DNA from: Cohnella sp.
GTDB lineage: Bacteria; Bacillota; Bacilli; Paenibacillales; Paenibacillaceae
Length of the DNA: 64,000 bases
Assembly: GCA_028287445.1 (NCBI GenBank)
Contig: JAQBPQ010000030.1
Coordinates: forward strand, 1-64,000
Direction: 5' to 3'
A program made the translations under genes and the position numbers. The notes below the pieces were generated by a model. It saw nothing but the letters and a program-made list of their open reading frames with translations. It ran no database searches and was not told where the DNA came from. Of this stretch, positions 30,689-40,675 are shown piece after piece; position 1 is the first letter of the stretch, and the number at the start of each line of letters is the position of its first letter.

Positions 30689-31449
30689 GCTGTTTCCCCT
30701 CCCGCAGCGATTGCTTCATCTGCTTCTACCAAAACCAATGTCACGTTGTCGTCTCCGCCTGCGTCCAAAGCCATTTGCACGAGCTGGTCCGCAACCTGCT
30801 CCAATTTCGCGTCTGTCTGAGCCAGTGCGGCGTGAAGCATATTCGGATCCACCATGCCGCTCAGCCCGTCGCTGCAGAGTAGCAGCCGGTCTCCCGGCTG
30901 CCAATCGATCGCCATCACATCGGCCTTCACATCCCGGTCCGTTCCCACTGATCTGGTGATCGCGTGACGAAGAGGATGCCTTGTGGCTTCCTCCGGGCTG
31001 AGCTGCCCGGACTTGGTCAGCTCGTTGATGACCGTATGGTCGTCCGTTAATTGTTCCAATTCTCCTGCCCGAAGCCGATAGATACGACTGTCCCCTACAT
31101 GTGCAATCAAGCCGCCATCGCGGTTGAGCACCGCGACAACGACCGTCGTTCCCATGTTGTAGTACTCCTCATTCAGGGAAGCCGTCTCAAACACGACACT
31201 GTTCGCCTGTTGGATCATTTCCTGCAGCTTAAGCCCGCCCTCATCCGGCGTCTGGGACGGATTCCAGAACTGCAGCGCCTCCGCCAGGCAGCCTACCGCA
31301 AGCTCGCTCGCCACATCCCCGGCCCGGTGGCCTCCCATACCGTCGGCCACGATTACCGCGGTCCACCCGTCAGTCAACCGGCCGCTCCAGGCCCGATCCT
31401 CGTTCACTTGCCGGACTTTTCCTACATGCGTCCTCCAAGCGGTTTTCAC
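30685..31449 (-). CDS. prpC: PP2C-type Ser/Thr phosphatase (GTG start proposed)
   Basis: VRQVNEDRAW, VADGMGGHRAGDVAS, GDSRIYRLR, CSDGLSG. Confidence 0.94.
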   Translation of the reverse strand: MKTAWRTHVGKVRQVNEDRAWSGRLTDGWTAVIVADGMGGHRAGDVASELAVGCLAEALQFWNPSQTPDEGGLKLQEMIQQANSVVFETASLNEEYYNMGTTVVVAVLNRDGGLIAHVGDSRIYRLRAGELEQLTDDHTVINELTKSGQLSPEEATRHPLRHAITRSVGTDRDVKADVMAIDWQPGDRLLLCSDGLSGMVDPNMLHAALAQTDAKLEQVADQLVQMALDAGGDDNVTLVLVEADEAIAAGGETA

Positions 31450-31454
31450 ACCGA

Positions 31455-32537
31455 TCACCCCGTCGTCGCTTCCATATGCTTCGCCCGCAGCTGCCCGCAA
31501 GCCGCCGCGATGTCATGCCCCTGCTCCCTGCGAATCGTCGCGTTTACGTTCCTGTTTTGTAATATGCGTTGGAATTCGAAAATGTCATCCCTCGGCGTCC
31601 GGACATAATCGCGCTCCGGCACATAATTGACCGGGATGAGATTGACGTGGCAAAGCATGCCCTGCAGCACCGCGGCCAGTTCTTCCGCATGCTCGGGCCG
31701 GTCATTCACACCGCCGATTAAAGCATATTCGAACGTGACCCTGCGACCCGTTTTTTCGATGTAGTAACGGATGGCGTCCATGACTTCGGTAAACGGGTAC
31801 CGCCGGTTAACCGGCATGAGCTTGGACCGCAGCGCATCGTTCGGAGCGTGAATGGAAATCGCCAAATTGATCTGGGTGTTCTCGTCCGCAAACTTGTACA
31901 TGCTCGGCACGATGCCGCTCGTAGATACCGTGATGTGCCGCGCTCCGATGTTCAGCCCTTTCGGATGGATCATGTTTCGAAGGAATTTCATCGTGGCATC
32001 GTAATTCTCGAACGGTTCGCCCGAACCCATGATCACGATGCTGGATACCCGCTGATCCTCCGGATCGAGCAGCTTTTGGCACTGCACCACCTGGGCCACA
32101 ATTTCACCCGGAGTGAGATTGCGTTTCAATCCGCCAATTGTGGATGCGCAAAATGTACAGCCGATGCGGCAGCCCACCTGGGTCGTTACGCATACGCTGT
32201 TTCCGTAGTTGTGGCGCATGAGGACCGTTTCAATCCCGTGGTTGTCATGCAGACCAAACAAGAATTTGACCGTTCCGTCCTTGGACTCAAACTTGGCAAT
32301 TTCCGTCAGCGTCACGAACGCAAAGCTATCATCCAGTTTGATGCGAAGAGGCTTAGGCAAGTTGCTCATTTCTTCGAAGGAACCGACCCGCTTGACGTAG
32401 AGCCATTCGAAAATCTGGTCGGCACGAAAGACAGGCTCTCCCTGCTCTCTCGTCCATTCCTGAAGCTCTTCCAGCGAGTAATCGTAAATAAAAGGTTTAT
32501 CGTTTTCTATCTCTTGTTTCAAAGTTGTCACCACCAT
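31455..32537 (-). CDS. rlmN: 23S rRNA (adenine2503-C2)-methyltransferase
   Basis: Radical [27 protein letters not shown]. Confidence 0.95.
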   Translation of the reverse strand: MVVTTLKQEIENDKPFIYDYSLEELQEWTREQGEPVFRADQIFEWLYVKRVGSFEEMSNLPKPLRIKLDDSFAFVTLTEIAKFESKDGTVKFLFGLHDNHGIETVLMRHNYGNSVCVTTQVGCRIGCTFCASTIGGLKRNLTPGEIVAQVVQCQKLLDPEDQRVSSIVIMGSGEPFENYDATMKFLRNMIHPKGLNIGARHITVSTSGIVPSMYKFADENTQINLAISIHAPNDALRSKLMPVNRRYPFTEVMDAIRYYIEKTGRRVTFEYALIGGVNDRPEHAEELAAVLQGMLCHVNLIPVNYVPERDYVRTPRDDIFEFQRILQNRNVNATIRREQGHDIAAACGQLRAKHMEATTG

Positions 32538-32597
32538 TCGATCTATTTTAGCATAAACACTCAGCGAGCCGAAACACCATGAGATCAGATCGCTGTA

Positions 32598-34010
32598 CTA
32601 TGTTCTCCGCAATCGGGCAATAAAGAATCCGTCGCTGCCAAAATGATGAGGCAAAAGCTGCACCATGCCCGGGAATGGCTCGGGGATGATGTTCCGCTCG
32701 CGCAGAGGCTCCAGCACCTCATCCGGCCACTCGGAATCAAGCGAGAAGTGCGGATGGTCCGCCAGAAATACCCGGATCGACTCCCCATTTTCTTCCGGCG
32801 TGATCGTGCAGGTGCTGTAGACGAGCACGCCTCCCGGCTTCACCAAGGCGCTCGCGGCCCTCAGTAGTTGATGCTGAAGTTCGGCGAGGCCCGCGATGTC
32901 TTCCGGCGTCTTGTTCCATTTGATTTCCGGTTTCCGGCGAATGACTCCGAAGCCGGAGCAAGGGGCGTCGAGCAGTACGACGTCCATCGAATCCGGCGGC
33001 AGCAGGTCCGTCAGCGCAAGCGCGTCCGAGGTCGTCGTTTCGATAATGCCAAGGCCGAGTCTCTCCTTCTGTTTGTCGATCAAGGGCCGCTTATGCGGGT
33101 GGACGTCGTTGGCGATCACCCGTCCGCGGTTCTGCATGATCTCCGCCAGATGCGTCGATTTGCCGCCCGGCGCCGCGCAGCAGTCCAGCACCGACATGCC
33201 CGGCTTCGGATCGGCGACCGCAGCCACGAGCATGGAGCTTTCATCCTGCACGGTCAGCAGGCCGTTCCGGTACCAAGGGGTGTCCGCCAAACTGCCGGCT
33301 CTGGTCGCGACGATGGCATCCGCTGATAAAGGAGACGGTGACACATCCAGTCCGGCTTCCGCCATGTCGGCGAGAAGTGCCGCACGATCCGTTCTCAATC
33401 GGTTCACGCGCACCGAAGCATGAGGCGGCTCGTTGTCAGCCGCGCACAACGTTTCTGCGGTTTGCTCGCCGTATGCCGCGATCCATCGCTCCACCAGCCA
33501 CCGGGGATGGCTGTGCGTCAAGGAAATTCGCTCGGCAACGGGCAAATCGGCCGGCAGCGGAAGGGTTACGCCTTCGCGAAGCAGACCCCGGAGTACGCCA
33601 TTCACAAGACCGGCAATGCCGGCGTGGCCGCGCTTTTTGGCGATGCGAACGGCTTCATCTACCGCGGCATGAGCGGGAACCCGCTCCAGCCAGCGCAGCT
33701 GGTAATAGCTGAGACGGAGCAGACAGCGCACCCACGGTTCCACTTTGCGGGGCCAGCCCTTCACTTTGGAGGAGAGAACTTGGTCGATCGTATTCAGCCG
33801 CTGAATCGTTCCGTACACGAGTTCGGTCGCCAACGCCTTGTCGGGACGGGAAAGCTCCGCCTCCGAGAGCATGCCGTGCAGCGCAAGTCCGCTGTATGCC
33901 CCTTGCTCTTCAACGCGCCGCAGCACTTCCAGCGCCAATTCCCGGGGTCCGTCCGGCCGGCGTGCTCCTTTTTTATGTTGTTCCGCCAAACTCGCTGCCT
34001 CCTTCCCCAT
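32598..34010 (-). CDS. rsmB: 16S rRNA (cytosine967-C5)-methyltransferase
   Basis: VLDCCAAPGGKSTHLAE, LLDAPCSGFGVIRRKPEIKW, YSTCTITPEEN. Confidence 0.95.
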   Translation of the reverse strand: MGKEAASLAEQHKKGARRPDGPRELALEVLRRVEEQGAYSGLALHGMLSEAELSRPDKALATELVYGTIQRLNTIDQVLSSKVKGWPRKVEPWVRCLLRLSYYQLRWLERVPAHAAVDEAVRIAKKRGHAGIAGLVNGVLRGLLREGVTLPLPADLPVAERISLTHSHPRWLVERWIAAYGEQTAETLCAADNEPPHASVRVNRLRTDRAALLADMAEAGLDVSPSPLSADAIVATRAGSLADTPWYRNGLLTVQDESSMLVAAVADPKPGMSVLDCCAAPGGKSTHLAEIMQNRGRVIANDVHPHKRPLIDKQKERLGLGIIETTTSDALALTDLLPPDSMDVVLLDAPCSGFGVIRRKPEIKWNKTPEDIAGLAELQHQLLRAASALVKPGGVLVYSTCTITPEENGESIRVFLADHPHFSLDSEWPDEVLEPLRERNIIPEPFPGMVQLLPHHFGSDGFFIARLRRT

Positions 34011-34111
34011 GATGGGTGCCGATTACATCCAGTATCTCCACATTGCTTAGCAGCCATTTGAACGCGGCATAGCTTGCTCATCGAGCTTTATGAAAAAAAA
34101 CGGCGCCCGGT

Positions 34112-35065
34112 TCACCCGAGCACCGTGCCGCGGGCCAACCGAGCGCCTTTGGCGAATTCCGCAGCGGGCAGCGATTTTTTGCCTGCCGGCTGCACTTCCG
34201 TGAGCACCACGCTGCCGTCTGCCGTGCGTACCCGAATGCCGAACGAGCCGGTTTCGAGCACGGAACCCGGCTCCAGCCCTTCCCACTCCGGACGGAGGAT
34301 CCGGTCGAATTCCTGCGGGATGCTGCACGCCCATACTTTGAACACTTCGCCGTTCAACAAGGTGAAACCGCCGGCCATCGGATTCAGCCCCCGTACGCGG
34401 TTGAACACCTCGCGTGCCGTAACGTTCCATTGCAACTGCTCGTCCTCGCGCGTCAAATTCGGCGCGTAGGTCGCTTCCTCATCGTTTTGTTTCTCTCTTG
34501 GAGCAGTACCGTCGAGGATCATCGGCAGCCAAGCCCGCAGCAATTCCGCCCCTACCAAACTGAGATTCCGGAACACCGAACCGGCTGTATCTTCATCCCG
34601 GATGGGGACCTCCGCTCGAGCGATCATATCGCCGGTATCAAGCCCCTCCGCCATGTACATAAGGGTCACACCGGTAACCGTTTCGCCATGAATGAGCGAT
34701 CTTTGAATCGGTGCACCGCCACGGTAACTGGGCAACAGCGATCCGTGAACATTAATGCAGCCGAGCCGCGGCAGATTCAGAACCGACTTCGGCAATATTT
34801 GGCCGTAAGCCGCCGTGATGATCAGATCAGGCTGTAAAGCAGCCAATTCCGCTACCGCTTCCGGAGCACGGAGCTTGTTCGGCTGAAGAACCGTCAGTCC
34901 GCTTGCCGCCGCGAACTCTTTGACCGGCGGAGGAGTAGGCTCGCGTCTCCTGCCCTTGGGCCGGTCCGGCTGTGTCACAACCGCAACGACATCGCATAAC
35001 TCTTCGAGGAGCATCTGCAAAGTAGGAACGGCGAAATCCGGCGTCCCCATAAACACGATTCGCAT
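34112..35065 (-). CDS. fmt: Methionyl-tRNA formyltransferase
   Basis: MRIVFMGTPDFAVPTLQ, NVHGSLLPSYRGGAPIQRSLIHGETVTGVTLMYM. Confidence 0.96.
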   Translation of the reverse strand: MRIVFMGTPDFAVPTLQMLLEELCDVVAVVTQPDRPKGRRREPTPPPVKEFAAASGLTVLQPNKLRAPEAVAELAALQPDLIITAAYGQILPKSVLNLPRLGCINVHGSLLPSYRGGAPIQRSLIHGETVTGVTLMYMAEGLDTGDMIARAEVPIRDEDTAGSVFRNLSLVGAELLRAWLPMILDGTAPREKQNDEEATYAPNLTREDEQLQWNVTAREVFNRVRGLNPMAGGFTLLNGEVFKVWACSIPQEFDRILRPEWEGLEPGSVLETGSFGIRVRTADGSVVLTEVQPAGKKSLPAAEFAKGARLARGTVLG

Positions 35066-35066
35066 G

Positions 35067-35555
35067 TTATTCGCCGTCCTGTTCCGGCGCCAGCTTGCGC
35101 GCTTCATAGACGGATTCGGCTAAATCGATGAACAGCACGCCGTTCAAATGATCCAACTCGTGTTGGAACGCGCGGGAGAGCAGTTCCGACCCTTCATATT
35201 GAACAGGTTGGCCATGGCGGTTAAACCCTTTGATCACGACCTTGTTCGCCCGCTTCACATCGCCCTGCAAGCCGGGAATGCTGAGACAACCTTCTGCGCC
35301 CATCTGCTCGCCTTCCCTGCTGACGATCTCCGGGTTGATGAGCTCGATCAGCCCGTGCTCTTCGTCCGCATCCACCACAAGAATCCGCTTCAAAATGCCG
35401 ATTTGCGACGCAGCGAGCCCGACCCCGTCGGCGTCGTACATCGTATCGGCCATATCGTCAAGCAGCTTGTGCAGACTGGCGTTGAATTTGGTCACTTCCT
35501 GGGCCCTCTCCCGCAGTACGGGGTCGGGATGTTTCACGATCAACCGGATGGCCAT
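35067..35555 (-). CDS. def: Peptide deformylase
   Basis: GVGLAASQIG, EGCLSIPG, FQHELDHLNGVLFID. Confidence 0.96.
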   Translation of the reverse strand: MAIRLIVKHPDPVLRERAQEVTKFNASLHKLLDDMADTMYDADGVGLAASQIGILKRILVVDADEEHGLIELINPEIVSREGEQMGAEGCLSIPGLQGDVKRANKVVIKGFNRHGQPVQYEGSELLSRAFQHELDHLNGVLFIDLAESVYEARKLAPEQDGE

Positions 35556-35572
35556 CCTTCATCAGTCCTTTG

Positions 35573-38062
35573 TCAAAGCATCATCTGCGGATCCACGTCG
35601 ACGCTCACTTGCACTCCGCCGCGTTTGACCGCATCGCTCATATCCCGCAGCACTCCTGCGGTCAAGGCGCTTGCGTCGAGCTCTCCCCGATATTTTACCA
35701 TAACTTGAAAACGGCTGCGATCCTTCAGCTTGGCAATCGGGGAAGGAACCGGGCCCAGAATGTCCAACGCCGCCGATCCCCCGGCCGCTGAAGACGGCGG
35801 ATAGCCCATTTCTCTCGCTCGCTCACGCATTGTTCTTGCAAACATTTCCCCGACCGAAATCAGCATGGCAACCGATTCGTGCGAAAAAATGACCGAGATA
35901 AGCCGCCCGTACGGCGGGTATCCCAGCACATGCCGGGTACCCAGCTCATGCCTGACAAATCCCTGGTAATCGTGACCTTCCACGGAAGCGACGGAAACAT
36001 GCTCCGGGTCATACGTTTGCACGACGACTTCCCCGGGCAACTCATGCCGGCCGGCTCGCCCGGCTACCTGCGTAAGCAGTTGGAACGTCCGTTCCGCCGC
36101 ACGAAAATCCGGAAGACGCAGCGCGGCATCGGCCGCCAGTACCCCGACCAGCGTCACGCGGGGAAAATCGAGCCCCTTGGCCACCATCTGGGTGCCCAGC
36201 AGCACATCCGCTTCCTGATTCCGGAACATCGTCAGCCACTTTTCGTGAGAACCTTTTTCGGAAGTGGTGTCCACATCCATTCGGATGACGCGAATGCCGG
36301 GGAATGTCTCCGCAAGCGCCTCCTCGACCTTCTGTGTTCCAGTCCCGAAAAATCGGATGTGAGGGCTTTGGCAAGAAGGACACGTCTTCGGTTCGGATTC
36401 CGAATAACCGCAATAATGGCAGCGAAGATTGTGGGAGCCGCGGTGATAGGTCAAGGCAATGTCGCAATGGGGACAGGAGCACGTGTACCCGCATGAGCGG
36501 CACATGACGAAGGTTGCATAACCGCGCCGATTCAACAGCAACACGGCTTGCTCCTGCTTGCGGAGCCTTTCCCGCAGTGCTTCCGTCAGCATCCGGCTAA
36601 ACATGGCACGGTTGCCTAGCTTCAATTCCGCGCGCATGTCCACGATATGTACAACGGGCAGCGGTCGAGCCGCCACGCGCTCGGGCAAGGAAATATATTG
36701 TACTTCCCCCGCATGCCCGATTTCCCCCTTGGCCGCCGCGTAGCTTTCGAGGGATGGGGTCGCGGAACCCAGCACGACGACTGCCCCTTGAAGACGTGCA
36801 CGTTCAACGGCTGCATCGCGTGCATGGTATTTCGGACTTTCTTCCTGTTTATAGGAAGTTTCGTGTTCTTCATCAATGACAATGAGACCAATCTTCGAAA
36901 AGGGAGCAAATACGGCGGAACGCGCCCCAACCGCCACTTGGGCGCGGCCTTCCCGGATTTTGCGCCATTCGTCGTAACGTTCACCGTGGGACAGCCGGCT
37001 GTGAAGCACCGCTACCCGCTCGCCAAAACGGCTCTTGAACCGCTCGACCATTTGAGGCGTCAGCGCGATTTCCGGTACAAGCACGATCGCTTGGCGCTCT
37101 TGGGAAAGACATTGCTGAATCGCCTGCAAATAAATTTCCGTTTTGCCGCTGCCGGTTACTCCATGCAGCAGGAATACCCGGTGTTCGTGCTCCGCCAACG
37201 AAGCGGCGATCGGCTCCAGCGCACAACGCTGAGCGGGTGTGAGCGTGAGTGGTGCCGAAGCCGGAAATTCCCGGCCTTGGTAAGGATCCCGATCCTCCGT
37301 GAGTTGGCGGATCTCGAGCGCTCCCCGATCAGCCAGCGCGCGGATCGTCGACGGGGTCGTTCCGACCGCATCGGCCAAAACCGCCAATCCAATCGGCTCT
37401 GAATTCGACGCCAAATATTCCAACACTTCCCGCTGCTTACGCGCCCTGGCCGGTACATCCGCCAAGGAGGCTTGCAGCTTGCCGTTGTCCGGCGGAAACA
37501 CGGTGGACACCGTTTTGACCGACAACCGGTCCTCGACTTGCTGTCGTTCCGTTAAGCGGCCTTCCTTCAACCAGCGCTTGAGCAGCGGTCCCCGGTCCGG
37601 GAACTGCTGCATCAGCGACGACCATTTCATAACCGCTCGCTGCCGGAACACATGCCAAACGGCGGCCTCCGGCGGTTCCATCCCGATCGGATCAACCGTG
37701 CCTTCCGCCAAAGCGATATATTTTTCCGTGCGGCCTTTGAGGGCGGCCGGGAGCATCACCTGCAACGCCACCACAAGCGGACAAAGCCAGCGCCGGCTCA
37801 TCCACATCCCCAACTCGATGAGCTCGGGGGTGAGCGGCGGCATCGCATCCAACACGTCGTTGAGCGGCTTCAGCCGGCTCAGGTCGACTTCCGCTTCTTC
37901 CGTGAACCCGGTCACGATTCCCTGCAGCGTACGTCCGCCGAACGGCACGGCGACGCGACTGCCGACTTCCGTCCATGCCGCCAGTCGCTCCGGAACCAAA
38001 TAATCAAACGGCCGATCCGTTTCGCGGCTCGGCACGTCTACGATTACGCGGGCAATCGTCAT
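35573..38062 (-). CDS. priA: Primosomal protein N' (PriA helicase)
   Basis: LLHGVTGSGKTEIYLQAI, VIDEEHETSYKQEE, zinc-finger CRSCGYTCSCPHCDIALTYH. Confidence 0.96.
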   Translation of the reverse strand: MTIARVIVDVPSRETDRPFDYLVPERLAAWTEVGSRVAVPFGGRTLQGIVTGFTEEAEVDLSRLKPLNDVLDAMPPLTPELIELGMWMSRRWLCPLVVALQVMLPAALKGRTEKYIALAEGTVDPIGMEPPEAAVWHVFRQRAVMKWSSLMQQFPDRGPLLKRWLKEGRLTERQQVEDRLSVKTVSTVFPPDNGKLQASLADVPARARKQREVLEYLASNSEPIGLAVLADAVGTTPSTIRALADRGALEIRQLTEDRDPYQGREFPASAPLTLTPAQRCALEPIAASLAEHEHRVFLLHGVTGSGKTEIYLQAIQQCLSQERQAIVLVPEIALTPQMVERFKSRFGERVAVLHSRLSHGERYDEWRKIREGRAQVAVGARSAVFAPFSKIGLIVIDEEHETSYKQEESPKYHARDAAVERARLQGAVVVLGSATPSLESYAAAKGEIGHAGEVQYISLPERVAARPLPVVHIVDMRAELKLGNRAMFSRMLTEALRERLRKQEQAVLLLNRRGYATFVMCRSCGYTCSCPHCDIALTYHRGSHNLRCHYCGYSESEPKTCPSCQSPHIRFFGTGTQKVEEALAETFPGIRVIRMDVDTTSEKGSHEKWLTMFRNQEADVLLGTQMVAKGLDFPRVTLVGVLAADAALRLPDFRAAERTFQLLTQVAGRAGRHELPGEVVVQTYDPEHVSVASVEGHDYQGFVRHELGTRHVLGYPPYGRLISVIFSHESVAMLISVGEMFARTMRERAREMGYPPSSAAGGSAALDILGPVPSPIAKLKDRSRFQVMVKYRGELDASALTAGVLRDMSDAVKRGGVQVSVDVDPQMML

Positions 38063-39282
38063 GCGCCGTTCATCCGTTCGACGGCGAGCCGCCAGATCCG
38101 CTCCGCCACGATTGATTTGGCGGACAGCGCAATATTTTCCACAAGGCCTTCAGGTCCGTAGATGCTGACAATATTGGTGTCGGATGCAAATCCCGCTCCC
38201 TCCCGGGAAACGTCATTGGCCACGACCAGGTCGCACTTTTTGCGTTGCAGTTTGTCCATCGCGAATGTCTCCAAATCGCCGGTTTCTGCAGCAAAGCCGA
38301 TGACAAACGGGACCCGTTCTCCGGGATATGCCGTTTTCCATTCTCCGATCGCCTGCAAAATGTCCGGGTTGCGGACGAGCTCGAGCGACAAGGTTTGTTC
38401 TTTCTTTTTGATCTTCGATTGGTACTGAACGGATGGCCGATAGTCGGCCACAGCCGCCGCTTTCACAATGACGTCCACCGTGCCGAGCCGGTTCATCACC
38501 GACTCGTACATGTCGGCGGCCGATTCCACTTGAACCAGTTCAACGCCGCCAGGCGGCTTTTCATCCGTCCGCGCACAGATCAGCGTGACTTCCGCCCCTA
38601 AATCACGGGCCGTTTCCGCCAGCGCAAACCCCATTTTACCCGAGGAATCGTTCGTAATGTAGCGTACAGGATCGATGCGCTCCACCGTTCCTCCGGCTGT
38701 TATCATGACCTTACGCCCCGCAAGAAGCTTTGGCCCCGTCAACCATGCTGCGATCGCCTCCGCGATTTCGTCCGGCTCCGCCAGTCTGCCTTTGCCAACA
38801 TATCCGCAAGCGAGTTGCCCGGTTCCCGGTTCGACGAACCGCACGCCGCGAGAGCCAAGTTTGACGACATTCTCGATGACCGCCGGGTGTTCCCACATGT
38901 GAACGTTCATCGCCGGTGCAACGACGACCGGAGCGGTGGTGGCCAGCAGCAAGGTGCTCAGCATGTCATCCGCGATGCCGTTCGCCATTTTGCCGATGAT
39001 ATTCGCCGTCGCCGGAGCGACGACGACCAGATCGGCGGCGTCCGCCCAATCGATATGCTGCACGACCGACGGATCCCGCTCGTCAAACACGTCGGTCGCC
39101 ACCGAGTGGCGTGACAGCGTTTGAAGGGTCAGCGGCGTAATAAAGCGTGTCGCCCCTTCCGTCATCACCACACGAACCGAAGCTCCCCATGAGACGAGGC
39201 GGCTGCACAATGAGGCTGCCTTGAACGCGGCGATGCCGCCTGAAACGCCGAGCACGATCGTTTTCCCCGAGAGCCGCTTCAC
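38059..39282 (-). CDS. coaBC: Bifunctional phosphopantothenoylcysteine decarboxylase/phosphopantothenate-cysteine ligase
   Basis: VLGVSGGIAAFKAASL, APAMNVHMWEHPA, ITAGGTVERIDPVRYITNDSSGKMG. Confidence 0.96.
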   Translation of the reverse strand: MKRLSGKTIVLGVSGGIAAFKAASLCSRLVSWGASVRVVMTEGATRFITPLTLQTLSRHSVATDVFDERDPSVVQHIDWADAADLVVVAPATANIIGKMANGIADDMLSTLLLATTAPVVVAPAMNVHMWEHPAVIENVVKLGSRGVRFVEPGTGQLACGYVGKGRLAEPDEIAEAIAAWLTGPKLLAGRKVMITAGGTVERIDPVRYITNDSSGKMGFALAETARDLGAEVTLICARTDEKPPGGVELVQVESAADMYESVMNRLGTVDVIVKAAAVADYRPSVQYQSKIKKKEQTLSLELVRNPDILQAIGEWKTAYPGERVPFVIGFAAETGDLETFAMDKLQRKKCDLVVANDVSREGAGFASDTNIVSIYGPEGLVENIALSAKSIVAERIWRLAVERMNGA

Positions 39283-39317
39283 TTCGTTTCCCCCTCCGAT
39301 ACATAGGAATGCGGCCT

Positions 39318-39343
39318 AGAAAAAAAACAACCGCAGGGGTTGT
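39318..39343 (-). terminator. Intrinsic terminator downstream of rpoZ
   Basis: Reverse strand ACAACC-CCTGC-GGTTGT then T8. Confidence 0.7.
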
Positions 39344-39377
39344 CCTTCCTCGGTACCAAACAGGTCCGAACCGTTTA

Positions 39378-39575
39378 TTATTCCAGATGTTCGACTTTCA
39401 CATAATCGTGATAAATCTCTTCAAGCGCGACTCCAACCACTTTGTGCGATTTGGGAGCCATCATCTCCGACTGGATGCCGTCCCGCAACCCGCGGGCTCT
39501 CTTCGAAGCCGCCACAACCAGCGTGTATTTACTGTCTACTTTACGGACCAATTCGTCAATCGACGGATATAACAT
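39378..39575 (-). CDS. rpoZ: RNA polymerase omega subunit
   Basis: MLYPSIDELVRKVDSKYTLVVAASKRARGL. Confidence 0.93.
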   Translation of the reverse strand: MLYPSIDELVRKVDSKYTLVVAASKRARGLRDGIQSEMMAPKSHKVVGVALEEIYHDYVKVEHLE

Positions 39576-39579
39576 ACAT

Positions 39580-40215
39580 TCACCTCTCCGATACGTTTTC
39601 TGCAGCGGTCAACTCTTTCAATTCCCGAAACAATTCGTGCAGGAACCGTTCCCGCTTGCAGTGTTCCGCCGTGATAATGGCGCCGATCCGGCCGCAAGCC
39701 GAATCGATTTGATCATTAACGACGGCGTAATCATAATGATACAGCAAATTCATCTCTTCCACAGCAACGGATAAACGATTGTCGATGGTCGCCTGCGATT
39801 CGGTGCCTCTCCCGACGATTCGCTGCTTCAATTCATTCAGCGACGGGGGGAGCAGGAAAACAAACACGCCCTCCGGAAACTTCTCTTTCACTTTTAAAGC
39901 GCCCTGCACTTCAATTTCTAAAATGATATCCTTGCCTTCCGCCAGTGTCTTGTCGACGAATTCTCGGGGTGTGCCGTAATAATTGTCAACATATTCAGCA
40001 TATTCGAGCAAGGCGTCATGCGTGATCATGTCTTGGAATTGTTCTCGGGATTTGAAAAAATAGTTCACACCTTCGCGCTCGCCTTCCCGGGGTGCCCGGG
40101 TGGTCGCGGAAACAGAATAAATCAGCTCGGGCTGTTTGCGGCGAAGCGCCGCGCATACGGTTCCTTTGCCGACACCGGATGGACCGGATAACACGATCAG
40201 CAATCCTCTGTTCAT
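39580..40215 (-). CDS. gmk: Guanylate kinase
   Basis: [42 protein letters not shown]. Confidence 0.96.
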   Translation of the reverse strand: MNRGLLIVLSGPSGVGKGTVCAALRRKQPELIYSVSATTRAPREGEREGVNYFFKSREQFQDMITHDALLEYAEYVDNYYGTPREFVDKTLAEGKDIILEIEVQGALKVKEKFPEGVFVFLLPPSLNELKQRIVGRGTESQATIDNRLSVAVEEMNLLYHYDYAVVNDQIDSACGRIGAIITAEHCKRERFLHELFRELKELTAAENVSER

Positions 40216-40228
40216 GTACTTCTCCGAT

Positions 40229-40489
40229 TCATTCGTCATGTTCGTCGTCTTTGGTAGACAACCGGTGCGCAACCGTCTCCGGCTGGACGGCAGACAAAAT
40301 CACATGGTCGCTGTCGGTGATGATCACAGCGCGCGTGCGGCGGCCGTATGTCGCATCGATCAGCATATGCCGGTCACGGGCTTCTTGGATGATGCGTTTG
40401 ATCGGCGCGGATTCCGGACTTACGATGGAAATGATCCGGTTCGCCGATACGATGTTCCCGAAACCGATATTGATCAGCTTGATTGCCAT
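40229..40489 (-). CDS. remA: Extracellular matrix regulator RemA family (DUF370)
   Basis: [67 protein letters not shown]; upstream of gmk. Confidence 0.95.
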   Translation of the reverse strand: MAIKLINIGFGNIVSANRIISIVSPESAPIKRIIQEARDRHMLIDATYGRRTRAVIITDSDHVILSAVQPETVAHRLSTKDDEHDE

Positions 40490-40675
40490 GCAACGATTCC
40501 CTCCGGTCTCTCCTCGTCAGCAGCTTCCGGGGCGTCCCTAACACGCTCCCATTGTTGCCGAAAGCGGCCCCCCGCATACTGCGGGACGGATGTGTCAGCC
40601 ACATCCTATTGATTGATTGCTTTATTGTACTTCAAATCCTTAGGACGGACAAGAGCCGAGAGCGGCATTCTCCGG